Below are positions 51,125 to 61,491 of a DNA stretch of 64,000 nt, piece by piece. The notes under the pieces were generated by a model. It was given only the letters and a program-made list of their open reading frames with translations. It was not told where the DNA came from and made no database searches. The position numbers and the translations under genes are program-made. The DNA is from Macrosoma leucophasiata (Eukaryota; Arthropoda; Insecta; Lepidoptera; Hedylidae): positions 20,046,001-20,110,000 of the forward strand of contig JAWQUS010000030.1 of NCBI GenBank assembly GCA_036365455.1, written 5' to 3'. Position 1 is the stretch's first letter, and each line of letters opens with the position of its first letter.

Positions 51125-51361
51125 AATTCAGTCGGTATCGGGACTAATCGGAACGTGACGACTCGCCCACCAGCGGAAGTATACTCTTACAGAATTCTCT
51201 TCCAGAAGAGAATTCTTCCGCTAGTGCAGTCAGTCAACTGAACAATGGCGGTCAAAACATTCCAATGAGGCGGTAGTAAGTGCAATATCGCAAGATGGGC
51301 AGCAGTGTCCTGTGATAAAACTACTTCCACTGCGATCGCCAATCCGCATGCCAAGCGTGGC
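51125..51361 (+). repeat. Repeat E (copy 3)
   Basis: GGAACGTGACGACTCGCCCA, then the perfect 12-bp inverted pair AGAATTCTCTTC/GAAGAGAATTCT near 51191-51216, CAGTCAGTCAACTGAACAAT and GCGATCGCCAATCCGC. Confidence 0.7.
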
Positions 51362-51417
51362 GATTATAGCTCCAGTGACGGAGCTCGCGGGCGTAGGCAC
51401 CAACGCATTACCTAATG
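51362..51417 (+). repeat. SINE-A 5' fragment
   Basis: GCTCCAGTGACGGAGCTCGC to CATTACCTAAT, then an RTE-like LINE tail begins. Confidence 0.75.
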
Positions 51418-51930
51418 TTCTTCTTCTTCTTAGTCGTGCACTCTTGGCAGAGTGGTCGTGGTCATGTATCGGTCACTTTATCTGTCTCCGTCGTGATCGC
51501 GATGCGTCGCCATGTAGCTCGATGTCTGGCAGAGTGAGAGCAGTCATTGATGCTGGAGTGCGTCACAGATTTTATGAGGTCTGTCCATCTGGTCGGTGAG
51601 CGTCCACGAGATCGTTTGCCCTCAACTTTCCCTTGTACTACCAGTCGTTCCATGGAATCCTCGTTATGGGTGATGTGTCCGAAGAACTTTAAGATTCGTA
51701 TCTGCACAATGGACGATAATCTTTGCTTGATCTTCAGCTCATTCAAAATAGAGACATTGGTCCGGTGTGCGGTCCACGGGATTCTGAGCAGGCGTCTCCA
51801 GCACCACATTTCCAGTGCGTCAATTTTGCGACGATCCTGTATCCTCAGCGTCCACGTCTCAGCTCCATAGAGAAAGATCGGAAAGACCAAGCATCGTATT
51901 AACCGAACCTTTGTGTTGTTTGTTATTCTG
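51418..51930 (-). pseudogene. RTE-like LINE, RT C-terminal fragment
   Basis: Minus-strand frame 51890-51462: VFPIFLYGAETWTL, DALEMWCWRRLLRIPWT, ILKFFGHITH, GKRSRGRSPTRWTDLIK, as in RTE/BovB-like elements after the RT domain. The 3' end carries an AAGAAGAAGAAC tail at 51418. The catalytic motifs are not included. Belongs to a different subfamily from 2891-4120. Confidence 0.85.
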
Positions 51931-51974
51931 CGGTCTTTCTAAATCTTTGTGAGTTTTTCCACTGTATCACTATA

Positions 51975-52168
51975 GCGGAAAATGCAGATACGTTACCACT
52001 CCTGAGGCCTAAGGTGTTATGCCTCTGGACCGGAAATTACAGGGCCGTACATTACCACCTGACCAAAACACGGTAGGGCTGAACACTACCATTTAGCGGC
52101 AGGTAGATTAGGTAATGCGGTGGTGCCTACGCCCGCGAGCTCCGTCACTGGAGCTCTACCACCAGTAA
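51975..52168 (-). repeat. SINE-A 5' two-thirds
   Basis: GAAAATGCAGATACGTTACC to GAGCTCTACCACCAGTAA. Confidence 0.88.
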
Positions 52169-52260
52169 CAAGCATCTTAGTCTCCACCACCACCCTGCTC
52201 TCACCATAGGTACATATAGTTCACATTAATCGTAAAGTGTATTGCAGTTAACTATGTTTA

Positions 52261-52577
52261 ACTGCTTCAGTAGCCTAGTGGTAGCAGGCCACTACTACTA
52301 CGCTGAAGGTCCTGGGTTCGATTCCCGGGTCGAGGACTTATCATAGATAACGGTTTAAAATCCTTTATCTCTGGTTCTATTGGGATTTGTTCCATTTTCT
52401 GGAAGTTTCCCAGTACCTCGAAGTTTCGTAATGTGCCCGGAGATGGCAACAGGCTCGCCACCTGTTACATGGGCCAAAAACGTAACCGGCGAATCGTGGG
52501 TGTTTGCATGTATGCTTGAATACATGCATTTACCTCTGCCTACCCCTTCGGGGATTACAGGCGTGAAGTTACGTATA
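52261..52577 (+). repeat. SINE-B, full length
   Basis: ACTGCTTCAGTAGCCTAGTG, GGGTTCGATTCCCGGG, GGCGTGAAGTTACG. Confidence 0.9.
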
Positions 52578-53158
52578 TAGCAGTATATACTATAGACATT
52601 CACACAAAAATCAGTAACATTTTATGCCTTCTCAGAGTCTGAAATTAAAGGGAACCGCACCTAAAACAGCCGAATACACCCACGAATCCCATCATAATCA
52701 AGCCCAATATACCCAGAACTCTCATATCCCTCCCCTGACCCCGTTCCCGCCCAAACTCCTCACTGGAGAAGCGGTAGAGCAGGTCATGGTACGTTGGTGG
52801 GTGGTCTTCCTACTCTATTTATAAGAATTCAAAATTGGAACTCGGTTAATATACTGAAGTTTTGTTGACACCATGCCAAGATGCAATTTTGTAATGGTTC
52901 CTCTTCTTTTCGATAATGACGAAATCGTGGGTGTGTGTGGTTTATAGCTTATTTTTTATATCGGTGTTGTTTTGTTGATAGGTTCTTTTGTAATTGAAGT
53001 GTAATTTAGATGTTTCGATATTATTTTTGTTTTATTCCCGCTGTCCCCGTGGCCCATGTCCCCGTTTGACGGGGACAACGGTACTTTAATTAATTATTTA
53101 AAATTACTTTAATTGGTTAGTTTTAGTATCGTCCTAGTTACAAGCGAAGTAGCTTTGT
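52578..53158. other. Unassigned
   Basis: 52624-52824 has a 66-codon frame without a domain. CCCCGTTTGACGGGG at 53061 is a small hairpin. No gene. Confidence 0.3.
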
Positions 53159-53650
53159 ACTGGTGGTAGAGTTCTAGTGACGGAGCTCGCGGGCGTAGGC
53201 ACCATCGCATTTCCTAATTTACTTGCCGCTAAATGGTAGTTCAGCGCTATCGCGTTCCGGTCAGGCGGTAATGTACGGAGATGTAATTTCTATCGTGTTC
53301 CGGTCAGGTGGTAATGTATGGCCTTATAATTTCCTCGGCTCTGTAATTTCCGGCACAGAGGCATAACACCTTAGGTACACCGCGGACAGTCCGCCAAAAT
53401 TCCATACAAACGCTTAATTTGGTCTCTATTACACAGACATCAATCAGTGACGTGTATTTGCACGTACACTTGTGTGCGTAGCACGTAGAGAATACCAACC
53501 GTCGCCCATAAGAGGAGAGGAGGTTGGGTGAGTCGGGGAAATCGGGCGGGACGTCGAAGAGTCCATTCTATACCTACGTAGTATTATTACAGGCCGCAGG
53601 AATGTGAAACATCATTTAACATCAATGTGAAATTCATGATTACATAAAAA
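53159..53650 (+). repeat. SINE-A with internal duplication, interrupted by repeat C
   Basis: ACTGGTGGTAGAGTTCTAGT start. The CGTTCCGGTCAGGCGGTAAT block is repeated as GTGTTCCGGTCAGGTGGTAA near 53291. It breaks at CACCTTAGGT (53372) and a degraded tail (ACATCAATGTGAAATTCATG) follows repeat C. Confidence 0.75.
53373..53592 (+). repeat. Repeat C (copy 2) inside SINE-A
   Basis: ACACCGCGGACAGTCCGCCA, CGTCGCCCATAAGAGGAGAG, GTAGTATTATTAC. It has the same two edges as 32847-33040, which helps define the unit. No TIR. Confidence 0.72.
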
Positions 53651-53659
53651 AAAAGGTCT

Positions 53660-53728
53660 TAGGGGTGGCAACGCATCTGCATTTTTACCTCTGGTTTTTG
53701 TGTAAGCTGCAGTCATCACTAAACATCC
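53660..53728 (+). repeat. SINE-A fragment
   Basis: GTCTTAGGGGTGGCAACGC to AGCTGCAGTCATCACTAAAC. Confidence 0.6.
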
Positions 53729-53751
53729 AAAAATCCACAAAGTTGCATAAA

Positions 53752-54088
53752 TAATAATAATAATGGCAACCCATTATACGTCCCACTGCTGGGCACGAGT
53801 CTCTCCCCTTTTTTGGGGGGAGGCCTGGAGCTTTCTCGCGGATTGGTGGAGATACGGGTTAGTGGCCAACCCGCTGTCGGATGTTTTCAAACCGCCCATA
53901 AGGCCTCCGACAAGGTTTAACGACTGCTATCTATCGATAACAACCGGGACCGACGGCTTAACGTGCCCTCCGATGCACGGAAACGCGCATTTAATTTTCC
54001 ACTAGCGGTCACCCATCACACTACCCGACCGCGCCCGTAGTGCTTAATCGAGTAGATCGTTTACGATCTACACCAGCCGCCGGGCCAT
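53752..54088 (-). repeat. SINE-5S, near full length
   Basis: (AAT)n, GGCAACCCATTATACGTCCC to ACACCAGCCGCCGGGCC. About 20 bp are missing near 53838. Confidence 0.87.
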
Positions 54089-54378
54089 GCGCGCTTTATA
54101 AGTTGCATGCGCCATCTTTTTTTTAAGAAATGGAGGCGTGAAGTTGTTTTCAAATAGAGTCCATCTTATCCAGTGTGGGTACAAGTGGACAACCCATTAA
54201 TATTTCAATATCGGTTCGCCTTAATACCCTTAGAGGTCCGAAAGGCCCCTTTGGTTCTTTCCGTTTACTAAGACGTAACGTAAGTTATTTCCACTTATCG
54301 TCAAGCTTTTATCTTTTCTATTATATTTTCACTCAAACCCAACGGGGTCCCTCTGGGGTTAGTTTCACCCCTCACCTT
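54089..54378. other. Unassigned
   Basis: No gene or repeat recognised. Confidence 0.3.
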
Positions 54379-54654
54379 TCAACCAAATAAGGACGGTACT
54401 ACTTTAATATAAAGTCCAAAATACAGCGCGGGAAGTAGGAAATAATATAAATGTTGTGTGAACTTCGTAACTTTTTGATAAATATTTTTCACCTCTTTCA
54501 TAGTGTCCGGATTAAAATTTATATCGAAAATATCCTTTGTGTGTTTAAATTTATCGTTTGTTATACATTGCTTTATAATATTAACATTCTGAATAGAGCC
54601 ACTATTTTCATGAAATTGAAATATATTCCGTTTACGTTCATTTACAGCTTTCAT
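54379..54654 (-). CDS. Unexplained 91-codon frame, possible exon or chance
   Basis: The frame reads MKAVNERKRNIFQFHENS at its start and has a hydrophobic stretch near its end (LYYFLLPALYFGLYI). It does not overlap a repeat I recognise, and its composition is not low-complexity. A stop (TAA) precedes it closely, and the plus strand also has a 103-codon frame here (54451-54762). A charged segment followed by one hydrophobic helix could come from an exon of a multi-pass membrane protein, but I see no diagnostic motif. Chance remains likely. Confidence 0.2.
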   Translation of the reverse strand: MKAVNERKRNIFQFHENSGSIQNVNIIKQCITNDKFKHTKDIFDINFNPDTMKEVKNIYQKVTKFTQHLYYFLLPALYFGLYIKVVPSLFG

Positions 54655-54962
54655 GGATTCATTTTAAATCCTGACTTTTGCATTGCAAATGGTAATTTAA
54701 ATGTATATTATAGAAAGGAGATGTTGCGAGCTCGGTTCTGGTTTGTTCACTACCTCAAATGAGTAAATTAAAGAAGAAGCCGAAAAATATACAATTAATT
54801 TATTCAAGAGTATATTTTAGAGTTACAATCACATTTAATTCAAACGATTTTATCATTTTCAACCATGTTCAACATGGCGGCGATACAGCCTACGCTTGGG
54901 GATTTGGTTATTGGTCTGTGCTCGGGATAGCACCTATGTAGATAAAACAAAATTAGTTTTGC
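54655..54962. other. Unassigned
   Basis: No gene beyond the overlapping frames mentioned at 54379-54654. Confidence 0.3.
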
Positions 54963-55207
54963 CTACCTTATTACCTAATATATTTGCCGCTAAATGGTAG
55001 TGTTCAGCACTATCGTGTTCCGGTCAGGTGGTAATGTACGGCCCTGTAATTTCCGGCACAGAGGCATAACACCTTAGGCCTCAGGAGTGGTAACGCATCT
55101 GCATTTTGATAGTGGTCTTTGTGTGGGTGTCTATAGGCTGCAGTCATCACTTAACATCAATGTGAACTGCATGCTTGTTGGCCACTTCGATTACATAAAA
55201 AAAAAAA
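54963..55207 (+). repeat. SINE-A (left arm of inverted pair)
   Basis: ATTACCTAATATATTTGCCGC to ATTACATAAAAAAAAAA. Five-prime hairpin missing. Confidence 0.88.
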
Positions 55208-55212
55208 GAAAA

Positions 55213-55438
55213 GTGATGACTGCAGCCTATAGACACCCACAGAAAGACGTCGATACAGAGGTCAAAATGCAGGTGCGTTGCCTGAGACTTGAGTTGTTAT
55301 GTCGCTGTGATAGGTAGTATAGCTAGTAGTAGCCATACAACGATTGTGCTGAACTCTCTACCATTTAGCGGCGAGTAGATTAGGTAATGCGGTGACGCCT
55401 ACGCCTGCGAGCTCCGTCACTGGAGCTCTACCACAAGT
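55213..55438 (-). repeat. SINE-A (right arm of inverted pair)
   Basis: GTGATGACTGCAGCCTATAG to GAGCTCTACCACAAGT. Lacks the A-rich tail; tail side faces 54963-55207. Confidence 0.85.
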
Positions 55439-55924
55439 GATATCTCCATTTAACTTCATTTTACAACTGTCTAAACACGATCTGTAAACAAACTTGAGCC
55501 CTTTAACAGATCGCGTGAGTCGCAAGGTTAACTGTTGACCTCAAAGGTGTTAGGGTTCCGTAACCTTAGCTTTGCCACTTACTATTCATAATCCTGATTT
55601 ATTGACTTGCCCAACGTTTTGATTAACAAATCGAATAAAAATGTTTTGAATTATGACAAGGTTTTGGAATTAGTGATTGTTTTTCTATGTTCTTATTTAT
55701 ATGTTTTTCTAAAATATGTTTGTAGGTAGACTAGCTGTTGTCCGCGACTTCGTGTGTAGAATTTGTATCAGAAATTAAGGATTTATAAACTTTTATTCCT
55801 TAGTAGTAGTAAAATATGTCAAAGGTCTTAAACTATCTACGAATTTCACTAAAATTGGTTGCATCATTTTGATGTGAAAGCGGAACATACAGACAGACAA
55901 ATTCAATTAAAAAAAAAACAATAA
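55439..55924. other. Unassigned
   Basis: No gene. GCTGTTGTCCGCGACTTCGTG at 55734 resembles a Helitron-like 3' end in reverse, not delimited. Confidence 0.35.
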
Positions 55925-56300
55925 TTTATTACAAATTGGTCTACAAGGACATTTTTGCATTGTCGGGTTTCAAGCTACCTATAGTGAATGACTAATAATA
56001 ATAATTCAATAGGTGTTAATGAATACCAATTTAATGATAAAATTTAACCGATATGTATGTAAATCATCAAATTTATCAATTCCTTAATAGAAGAAAAAGA
56101 AAAAAATTGTTCGTCATAATCATAGTCATTCACTTAGCAGAGTTCCAAGTGCAGGCACTACTGAGAATAACTCCGCTACCGAACAAACTCAGCGCGTTGC
56201 TCTTTTGTCAAAGGCTTACATTTAATACATATTAAATAGAATTAAAATTAAAACAGAATTTAGATAATGTGAACGTCCATGGCATATAAATATTTGCATA
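55925..56300 (-). mobile_element. LINE 3' UTR, family F
   Basis: Minus-strand core GGAGTTATTCTCAGTAGTGC, then CTTGGAACTCTGCTAAGTGA. Confidence 0.6.
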
Positions 56301-56625
56301 TAAACACTTACGCAAATACCCATCATCAGCTTAATATCGTGATAGAATATAACACCCGCGAATCACAACAGACCAGTCCCCACAATCAGCACCCGTTGAC
56401 GAGTACAATGCATGTGGCAGTTATGTCAAAGATACACATTTTCCCATAATATAAGATTATTATATTTTATACTATGTTGAAATCTCAAATCTCTACAAAT
56501 CTGTATAAACATTAATGTGAATCGTGTATACAAAACTAGACGCTCAATAGATAATGCTAACTGGTCTCAGGGAGCCCAAGATACAGGCGCTGCCTAGTTT
56601 GGGATCCGACGGTTATCTCGGTTAC
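56301..56625. other. Unassigned
   Basis: No gene or repeat recognised. Confidence 0.3.
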
Positions 56626-56638
56626 AAATACAAACCAT

Positions 56639-56918
56639 TGTTTTTATATTATTTCGCCTTAACACATGCTTGTGAAATATATTTTATTTTTAAAGAAAAA
56701 TGGAAAGAAAAATATCGGTTGCCTAACTAGCATAGTTGGTAATAGATGGCGCTACTGCTACCATAAAGCAATGCAATAGATGTGAAGGAAAGATTTGACA
56801 AATCGGGCAGGGCTTCAGTAGCTCAAATGGAAGAGCGGCTGGACTAGATTCCCAGTAGGTCGCGAGTTCGAGTCTCGCCTGAAGTCAAATTTTTCTTTCC
56901 ATTTTGCCTTAAAAATAA
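56639..56918 (+). mobile_element. TRC (copy D) with 13-bp TSD, reference copy
   Basis: AAATACAAACCAT at 56626-56638 and 56919-56931. Leader with ATTTCGCCTTAACACATGC, a TTTTTAAAGAAAAATGG block, body from ATCGGTTGCCTAACTAGC, tRNA-like module 56812-56885, and the inverted partner of the block (TTTTTCTTTCCATTTTG) as tail. Confidence 0.88.
56812..56885 (+). tRNA. tRNA-like module in TRC copy D
   Basis: GCTTCAG/CTGAAGT acceptor, GCTC/GAGC D stem, GCGAG/CTCGC T stem with TTCGAGT loop. A TTTTT run follows. Likely a tRNA-derived pseudogene carried by the repeat. Confidence 0.42.
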
Positions 56919-57084
56919 AAATACAAACCATGTCTATTTTCGTTTAGTTTTAAGCCTATTTTATAAGTAGATAATGGAAATAAACGATTATTGTTTTTTT
57001 TGTATTATTGTATGTGCTTGTTTGTTAGTCCATGACAAAAAAAACTAAGTAAATTGACCTCCACTGTATTACAGTAGAAGGTAA

Positions 57085-57290
57085 GTCTACTTTGAGTTCC
57101 CTGAGAGGAGTACTTCGACTCCATAAAGTGGACGTGTGTTATTTTCAAACAGCCTGTTCGCACGCTCTTTTTAAATTGAACGTGCAAATTGTTTTAATAA
57201 ACTTCCTTGTGAAATTTTCCCTCGGTGCTATAACATGGGGTTCTTCAAATTGGACGCTAAGAACCCTTCACGATTAACGGCCTGATGTTG
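57085..57290 (+). pseudogene. LINE C-terminal fragment (LWNELP family), degraded
   Basis: TTCCCTCGGTGCTATAACAT and GGGGTTCTTCAAATTGGACG match the FPRCYNMGFFK coding region of 59888-60300; upstream is heavily altered. Confidence 0.6.
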
Positions 57291-57295
57291 CGAAT

Positions 57296-57347
57296 ATTCA
57301 TGAGCTTAGTGTCCACTTGCAGTCAAGTTGACACTAAGCTCATGAAT
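57296..57347. repeat. Hairpin, 18-bp perfect arms
   Basis: ATTCATGAGCTTAGTGTC (57296-57313) is the reverse complement of 57330-57347; spacer 16 bp. It directly precedes the large inverted SINE-A pair. Confidence 0.88.
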
Positions 57348-57355
57348 AGGTTTTT

Positions 57356-57635
57356 ACTGGTGGTAGAGCTCCAGTGACGGAGCTCGCGGGCGTAGGCACC
57401 ACCGCATTACCTAATATACTTGCCGCTAAATGGTAGTGTTCAGCACTATCGTGTTCCGGTCAGGTGGTAATGTACGGCCCTGTAATTTCCGGCACAGAGG
57501 CATAACACCTAATGCCCCAGGAGTGGCAGCGCATCTGCATTTTGACCTCTGGTCATTGTGTGGTTGTCTATAGGCTGCAGTCTTCACTTAACATGAATGT
57601 GAACTGCATGCTTGTTTGCCACTTTTATTACATAA
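57356..57635 (+). repeat. SINE-A, full length (left arm of large palindrome)
   Basis: ACTGGTGGTAGAGCTCCAGT to CACTTTTATTACATAA. The right arm starts at the next base. Confidence 0.93.
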
Positions 57636-57888
57636 TGCAGTTCACATTGATGTTAAGTTATGACTGCAGCCTATAGACACCCACACAATGACCAGAGTTC
57701 AAAATGCAGATGCGCTGCCACTCCTGAGGCATTAGGTGATATGCCTCTGTGCTTGAAATTACAGGGCCGTACATTACCACCTGACCGGAACACGATAGTG
57801 CTGAACACTACCATTTAGCGGCAAGTATATTAGGTAATGCGGTGGTGCCTACGCCCGTGAGCTCCGTCACTGGAGCTCTACCACCAGT
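57636..57888 (-). repeat. SINE-A, nearly full length (right arm)
   Basis: TGCAGTTCACATTGATGTTA to GAGCTCTACCACCAGT. It shares with its partner the unusual sequence TAGGTG/CACCTAATGCC-like at the GGCCTCAGG position, so the two arms are closely related. Confidence 0.92.
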
Positions 57889-58443
57889 AATATATATAAT
57901 TATTGTAATTACCTACTGTGACAAGTGAAAGCAATAAAATATTGAGTATTGAGTATTAAATTAAAAAAAAAATTAAAATAAAGCTAGCTAGACCAGAGAT
58001 TTCAATCCAGGTTGTTTTGTCTCTGTGCCGGTAATCACCGGGCAACTTCCAGATAATGGAAATATATTTGATTGAAAAGTTCTCCTAAGGTCTCATGTAC
58101 CTCTTGTATGTCCTGTTTTTTTTTCTTTTCTATGTTTTAATTAAGTGTCTTTAACCCATATTTAATTAATGTCTGTCTGTATGTATTGTGTCTCCAATCT
58201 GTGTCAGTAAATTATTTTCAATTTCAATTTCAATTCTAATATGGCTACAGAACCAGCATTTATCGAACCGCTCGAACTGACCACTATTTGACTAAGGGCT
58301 CGAGTGGTCACTCCACCGCCTTCAAGATGACCATCGCGGTGTTTGAACGCGTAGTAGCTGTCGCTTACTTGATTATAATATCATTATTTATTCAGTAAAG
58401 ATACTTCAGACGAATTTTACAAACTTAAAATATTATAAATTAT
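57889..58443. mobile_element. Probable LINE tail(s); no gene
   Basis: 57930-57957 has GAGTATTGAGTATT. 58085-58240 looks like a 3' UTR ending in (TTTCAA)n at 58217-58238. The source LINE is not identifiable. Strand of the (TTTCAA) element is plus if it is a tail. Confidence 0.4.
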
Positions 58444-58582
58444 ACTGATGGCAGGGTTCCAGTGACCGAGCTCGCAGGCGTAGGCACTAATAATCTACGT
58501 GCCGTAAGATGGTTCAGTGCTATAGTGTTCCTGTTAAGTGGTAAATGCTGTAATTTTCGGCACAGGCCTTACCCTTAGGTAG
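58444..58582 (+). repeat. SINE-A 5' half, old
   Basis: CTGATGGCAGGGTTCCAGTG to GGCACAGGCCTTACCCTTAG. Confidence 0.7.
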
Positions 58583-58654
58583 GCGACTTTTTATTGGTCA
58601 CGGGTTTGATCCGTTAACAATGCTTGTTCCATTTTAAAAAAAATTCAGCACCTT

Positions 58655-58790
58655 TTTACTGGAGGCACCACCATCCGCATCAATACCATTACTACTGCAT
58701 TCAATAATCTATCTGTCGGCAAAATAAATGCCCCTTAGTGCTATCGTGTCGTGTTGAGTGGTGCTTACATTTCAGGGTCTCTAAGGTGTT
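58655..58790 (+). repeat. SINE-A fragment, old
   Basis: TTTTACTGGAGGCACCACC and GTGCTATCGTGTCGTG mark a strongly altered copy. Confidence 0.45.
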
Positions 58791-58804
58791 TAACCAGTAA
58801 GACT

Positions 58805-59640
58805 TGATAATTTATGCAGAAGGCTTGAACGTTTTATATTTTTGTTAAAAAAAGATAAGGCTCACTGTTTCTAAAGAAGCTGGCATTAATAGCGTACCAC
58901 GGTTTGGTTTCTTCCCTGCTAAATAATGGGCTTCTGATGTGGGGTAACTGTGTGACATTGGTAGAGTTTTGAGATTACAAAAGCGATGCCTCAGAGTTAT
59001 AAATAGATCCTGGTATAAAGACAGCTGTTGGCCTCTTTTCACAAATCCTTTAACATCCAACCTTTATCGTTTATGTACATTAAAAATTATGTATATTTGT
59101 TAAGAAGCATCCATATTTCTTAAAAAAATACACCGATGTTGGTTCTCGACAAAAGAGGGGCTTTTATGCTGATCTGCTGTATCAACCTCCTTGCCATAAA
59201 GACATCTATGAAAGAAACGCATATAATATGTGTATCTCTCTTCGCGCATTTATGAAAAAACTTGAGGGTAATAAGTTTAAGCGAACCTTAAATAAATGGC
59301 TTGACTATTGTCAATTGACAATATACGAGTACCTATGACATAAACGAATTTAAACTTTGTTGATATAATAATTCTAATTAATCCAATTTACTATGTAAGA
59401 TTTCAATGACCTTAATTTGTTAACAATATGTTTTTAATGTAATTCAACTCTGTATGACCCCATTCAATTTTAAATAATAATAAAATTATAATTATCTCAA
59501 AAAAATCAATAATGTACCTAATACAAGCATTTGCACATCCGCTTGCGGATTGAATACATGTTCTCACATTAAAATAGTGCTAAGATCTTAAAAATTTAAT
59601 TGTATTCCAGCAAATAAATCTTATTTTATCTTATCTTGAA
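58805..59640 (+). pseudogene. LINE reverse transcriptase C-terminus plus 3' UTR, several frameshifts
   Basis: Coding remnants in changing frames: DNLCRRLERFIFLLKK (from about 58812), LVSSLLNNGLLMWGN (58902-), RLQKRCLRVINRSWYKD (58971-) with YRLCTLKIMYI, then after another shift KKHPYFLKKYTDVGSRQKRG and KLEGNKFKRTLNKWL to a stop at 59336-59338. This is the usual tail of jockey/CR1-like RT proteins. A codon stretch seems deleted near 59240. The UTR ends TCTTATTTTATCTTATCTTG. Frames this short are missed by simple ORF scans. Confidence 0.78.
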
Positions 59641-59887
59641 GTACATTCGAAATTTTAAATAATAATCCACTCCAAAACATAGCCAACATTATCTTGACAT
59701 GAGACTAAAATTTTAACGTTCATTTTATGTGTTTAACGCATTATTAATAACCGTATGAAAAGGCTTTTGTTCAGTAGCTTTAAAAATATAGCATCGGGCG
59801 TTCGCACAATTTTATCGCCGCCTTAAATAGCATTAAACGCCAACGCCCGGCGAAATGGTAAGGAAATAGGACACTGCAAGAGATGCT
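59641..59887. other. Unassigned
   Basis: No gene seen. Confidence 0.3.
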
Positions 59888-60300
59888 AGTTTTTTTTTTT
59901 TATGTCATTAAGTTGACAGACAAGCAGACGGGCCACCTGATGGTAAGTGGTCACCGTCGCCTATGGACATTTGCAACACCAGGGCAGTTGCCAACGCGCT
60001 GCCAGCCCTGAAGGACTCTTTTGACGCCATTTTTGAAGAACCCCATATTGTAGCACCGAGGGAACACCTCAGAGGGAAGTTCGTTCCACAATTTACACGT
60101 TCTGGGCAGAAACGAACGAGAAAACCGCACCGTTGAGCACTGCCAGGTGTCCAGTCGGTGAGGGTGAAACTTCTCTCTTCGGCGGGTAGTACGGTGTAGA
60201 AAAAGAGACGGTGGCACCATGTCGAACAGTTCGACAGAGCACTCACCATTGTAGAGACGGTATAACATCTCTGCGCAGGCTCAGATGTTCGAGCCTGTCT
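59888..60300 (-). pseudogene. LINE 3' end (LWNELP family), best copy
   Basis: Minus-strand frame from 60268: MLYRLYNGECSVELF, RRREKFHPHRLDTWQCS, LPRTCKLWNELPSEVFPRCY, NMGFFKNGVKRVLQGWQRV, stop near 59951. The UTR has ACCACTTACCATCAGGTGG, GCTTGTCTGTCAACTT and ACATAAAAAAA. This tail is the one SINE-A appears to imitate. 5'-truncated. Confidence 0.88.
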
Positions 60301-60404
60301 GTAAGTCCCAGATCGTTAACAACACGATAAGTTATCGTATCTTATCTTATTGTTGTTACACTGAGACACTTCGATCCATTGGGATCTTTTGTGTTCAACC
60401 CCAA

Positions 60405-60716
60405 GACCCTATATACTATCATCCATGGTCCCTTTAAATATATCTGAGATGTTTTTAATGGTGTCCCTAATGTACAGTACCTTATAATCTCCCGGTGTAG
60501 AATATGCCACCCCGAGGATCTTCATACGCTTACCAGCAAGGCCATCACATTGGCATAAGAGATGTTCCATTGTCTCCTCGTGCTCACCATTTTCTGCACA
60601 GTGAATCTTCACCCAGGTGCATCCGCTGTAGGTGCTGCCTCGTGCCGAAATGGCCTGTGAAAACTGCCACAATCATTCGCATTCGCTTACCATTAATGTG
60701 ATAGGAAGAAGAAAAG
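60405..60716 (-). pseudogene. LINE C-terminal cysteine/histidine region, frameshifted
   Basis: First MRMIVAVFTGHFGTRQHLQR and GEDSLCRKW, then in the next frame CAENGEHEETMEHLLCQCDG and KRMKILGVAYSTPGDY, stop at 60409. The spaced Cys...HLLCxC arrangement after a TGH segment is typical of the end of the RNase-H-bearing LINEs (I/R1/LOA-like). The shift lies near 60606. Confidence 0.72.
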
Positions 60717-60782
60717 AAAGCTTTTCTTTGATAAAGCAGTTTTACCATTTTAATACATTGCAAATTCCATTATAAATCAATA

Positions 60783-61126
60783 ATGTCCTTCAGACCAAAC
60801 TTCGGTCACGGCGGCCAATCTCAACGGAGACTAGCCAACTGCGCGGGAGATATTATAATGCACAGGTGTATGCCCAAACACAGGTGCACTCTCTATTCCT
60901 TTACTCTCATAGCCCAATGGGACGGTAATCCGACACGACCGGAGAGAGATCGGGCGCAGGACAAACAGCTTTACGTGCTCTCCGAGGCACGATCAGACTT
61001 CGGACTACTAGTTACTGGGAATTTCCTCACAGAAAAAACCCAATAACAGTTTTTTCCGACCTGGGGATCGAATCTAGGACCTCAGGCTTCACCATCGCGA
61101 TTGAGACCACTGAGCCAACGAGGCAG
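60783..61126 (-). repeat. tRNA-derived SINE, family G
   Basis: Minus strand: ACTGCCTCGTTGGCTCAGTG (A box), GGTCCTAGATTCGATCCCC (B box), GAAATTCCCAGTAACTAG, GATCTCTCTCCGGTCG and a TTATTGATTTA end. An 87-codon plus frame here is accidental. One copy only in the window. Confidence 0.82.
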
Positions 61127-61491
61127 TCTCAGTAAATTCTATTATACAGATATCGTCGTGACTCCTTGGCAAAGCTATTATGCTCAGCGATCATATAGCA
61201 TTCAAAATCACGAGTTTCTCCGGATGCTGTCCCTAAAAAGGGCTCCAAAAGAAAATCCCTTCCGTATCTTTAATTAGTGGAGTATGGTAAACAGGCTCAG
61301 TCGGGTGCACTCCCAACTTAAACGCTCAGTGACGGGAATAAAAGAAACTGGTCCAAGTTTTAAGGGCACTTGGAGAAACTCGTAAAGCTCATGATTAAGG
61401 CCGTTCTTGTGAAACGATGTACCTACACCTGTAGTATAGGAGCAATAAAAAAATCTGTAAGGAAAAAGGTACTGTTATTTTAGTATTTACT
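61127..61491. other. Unassigned
   Basis: No gene seen. Confidence 0.3.

Noticed and set aside
57005..57187. 60-codon minus-strand frame
   Set aside because: Overlaps a degraded LINE fragment on the other strand; no domain.
60783..61046. 87-codon plus frame
   Set aside because: Antisense to a tRNA-derived SINE (60783-61126).
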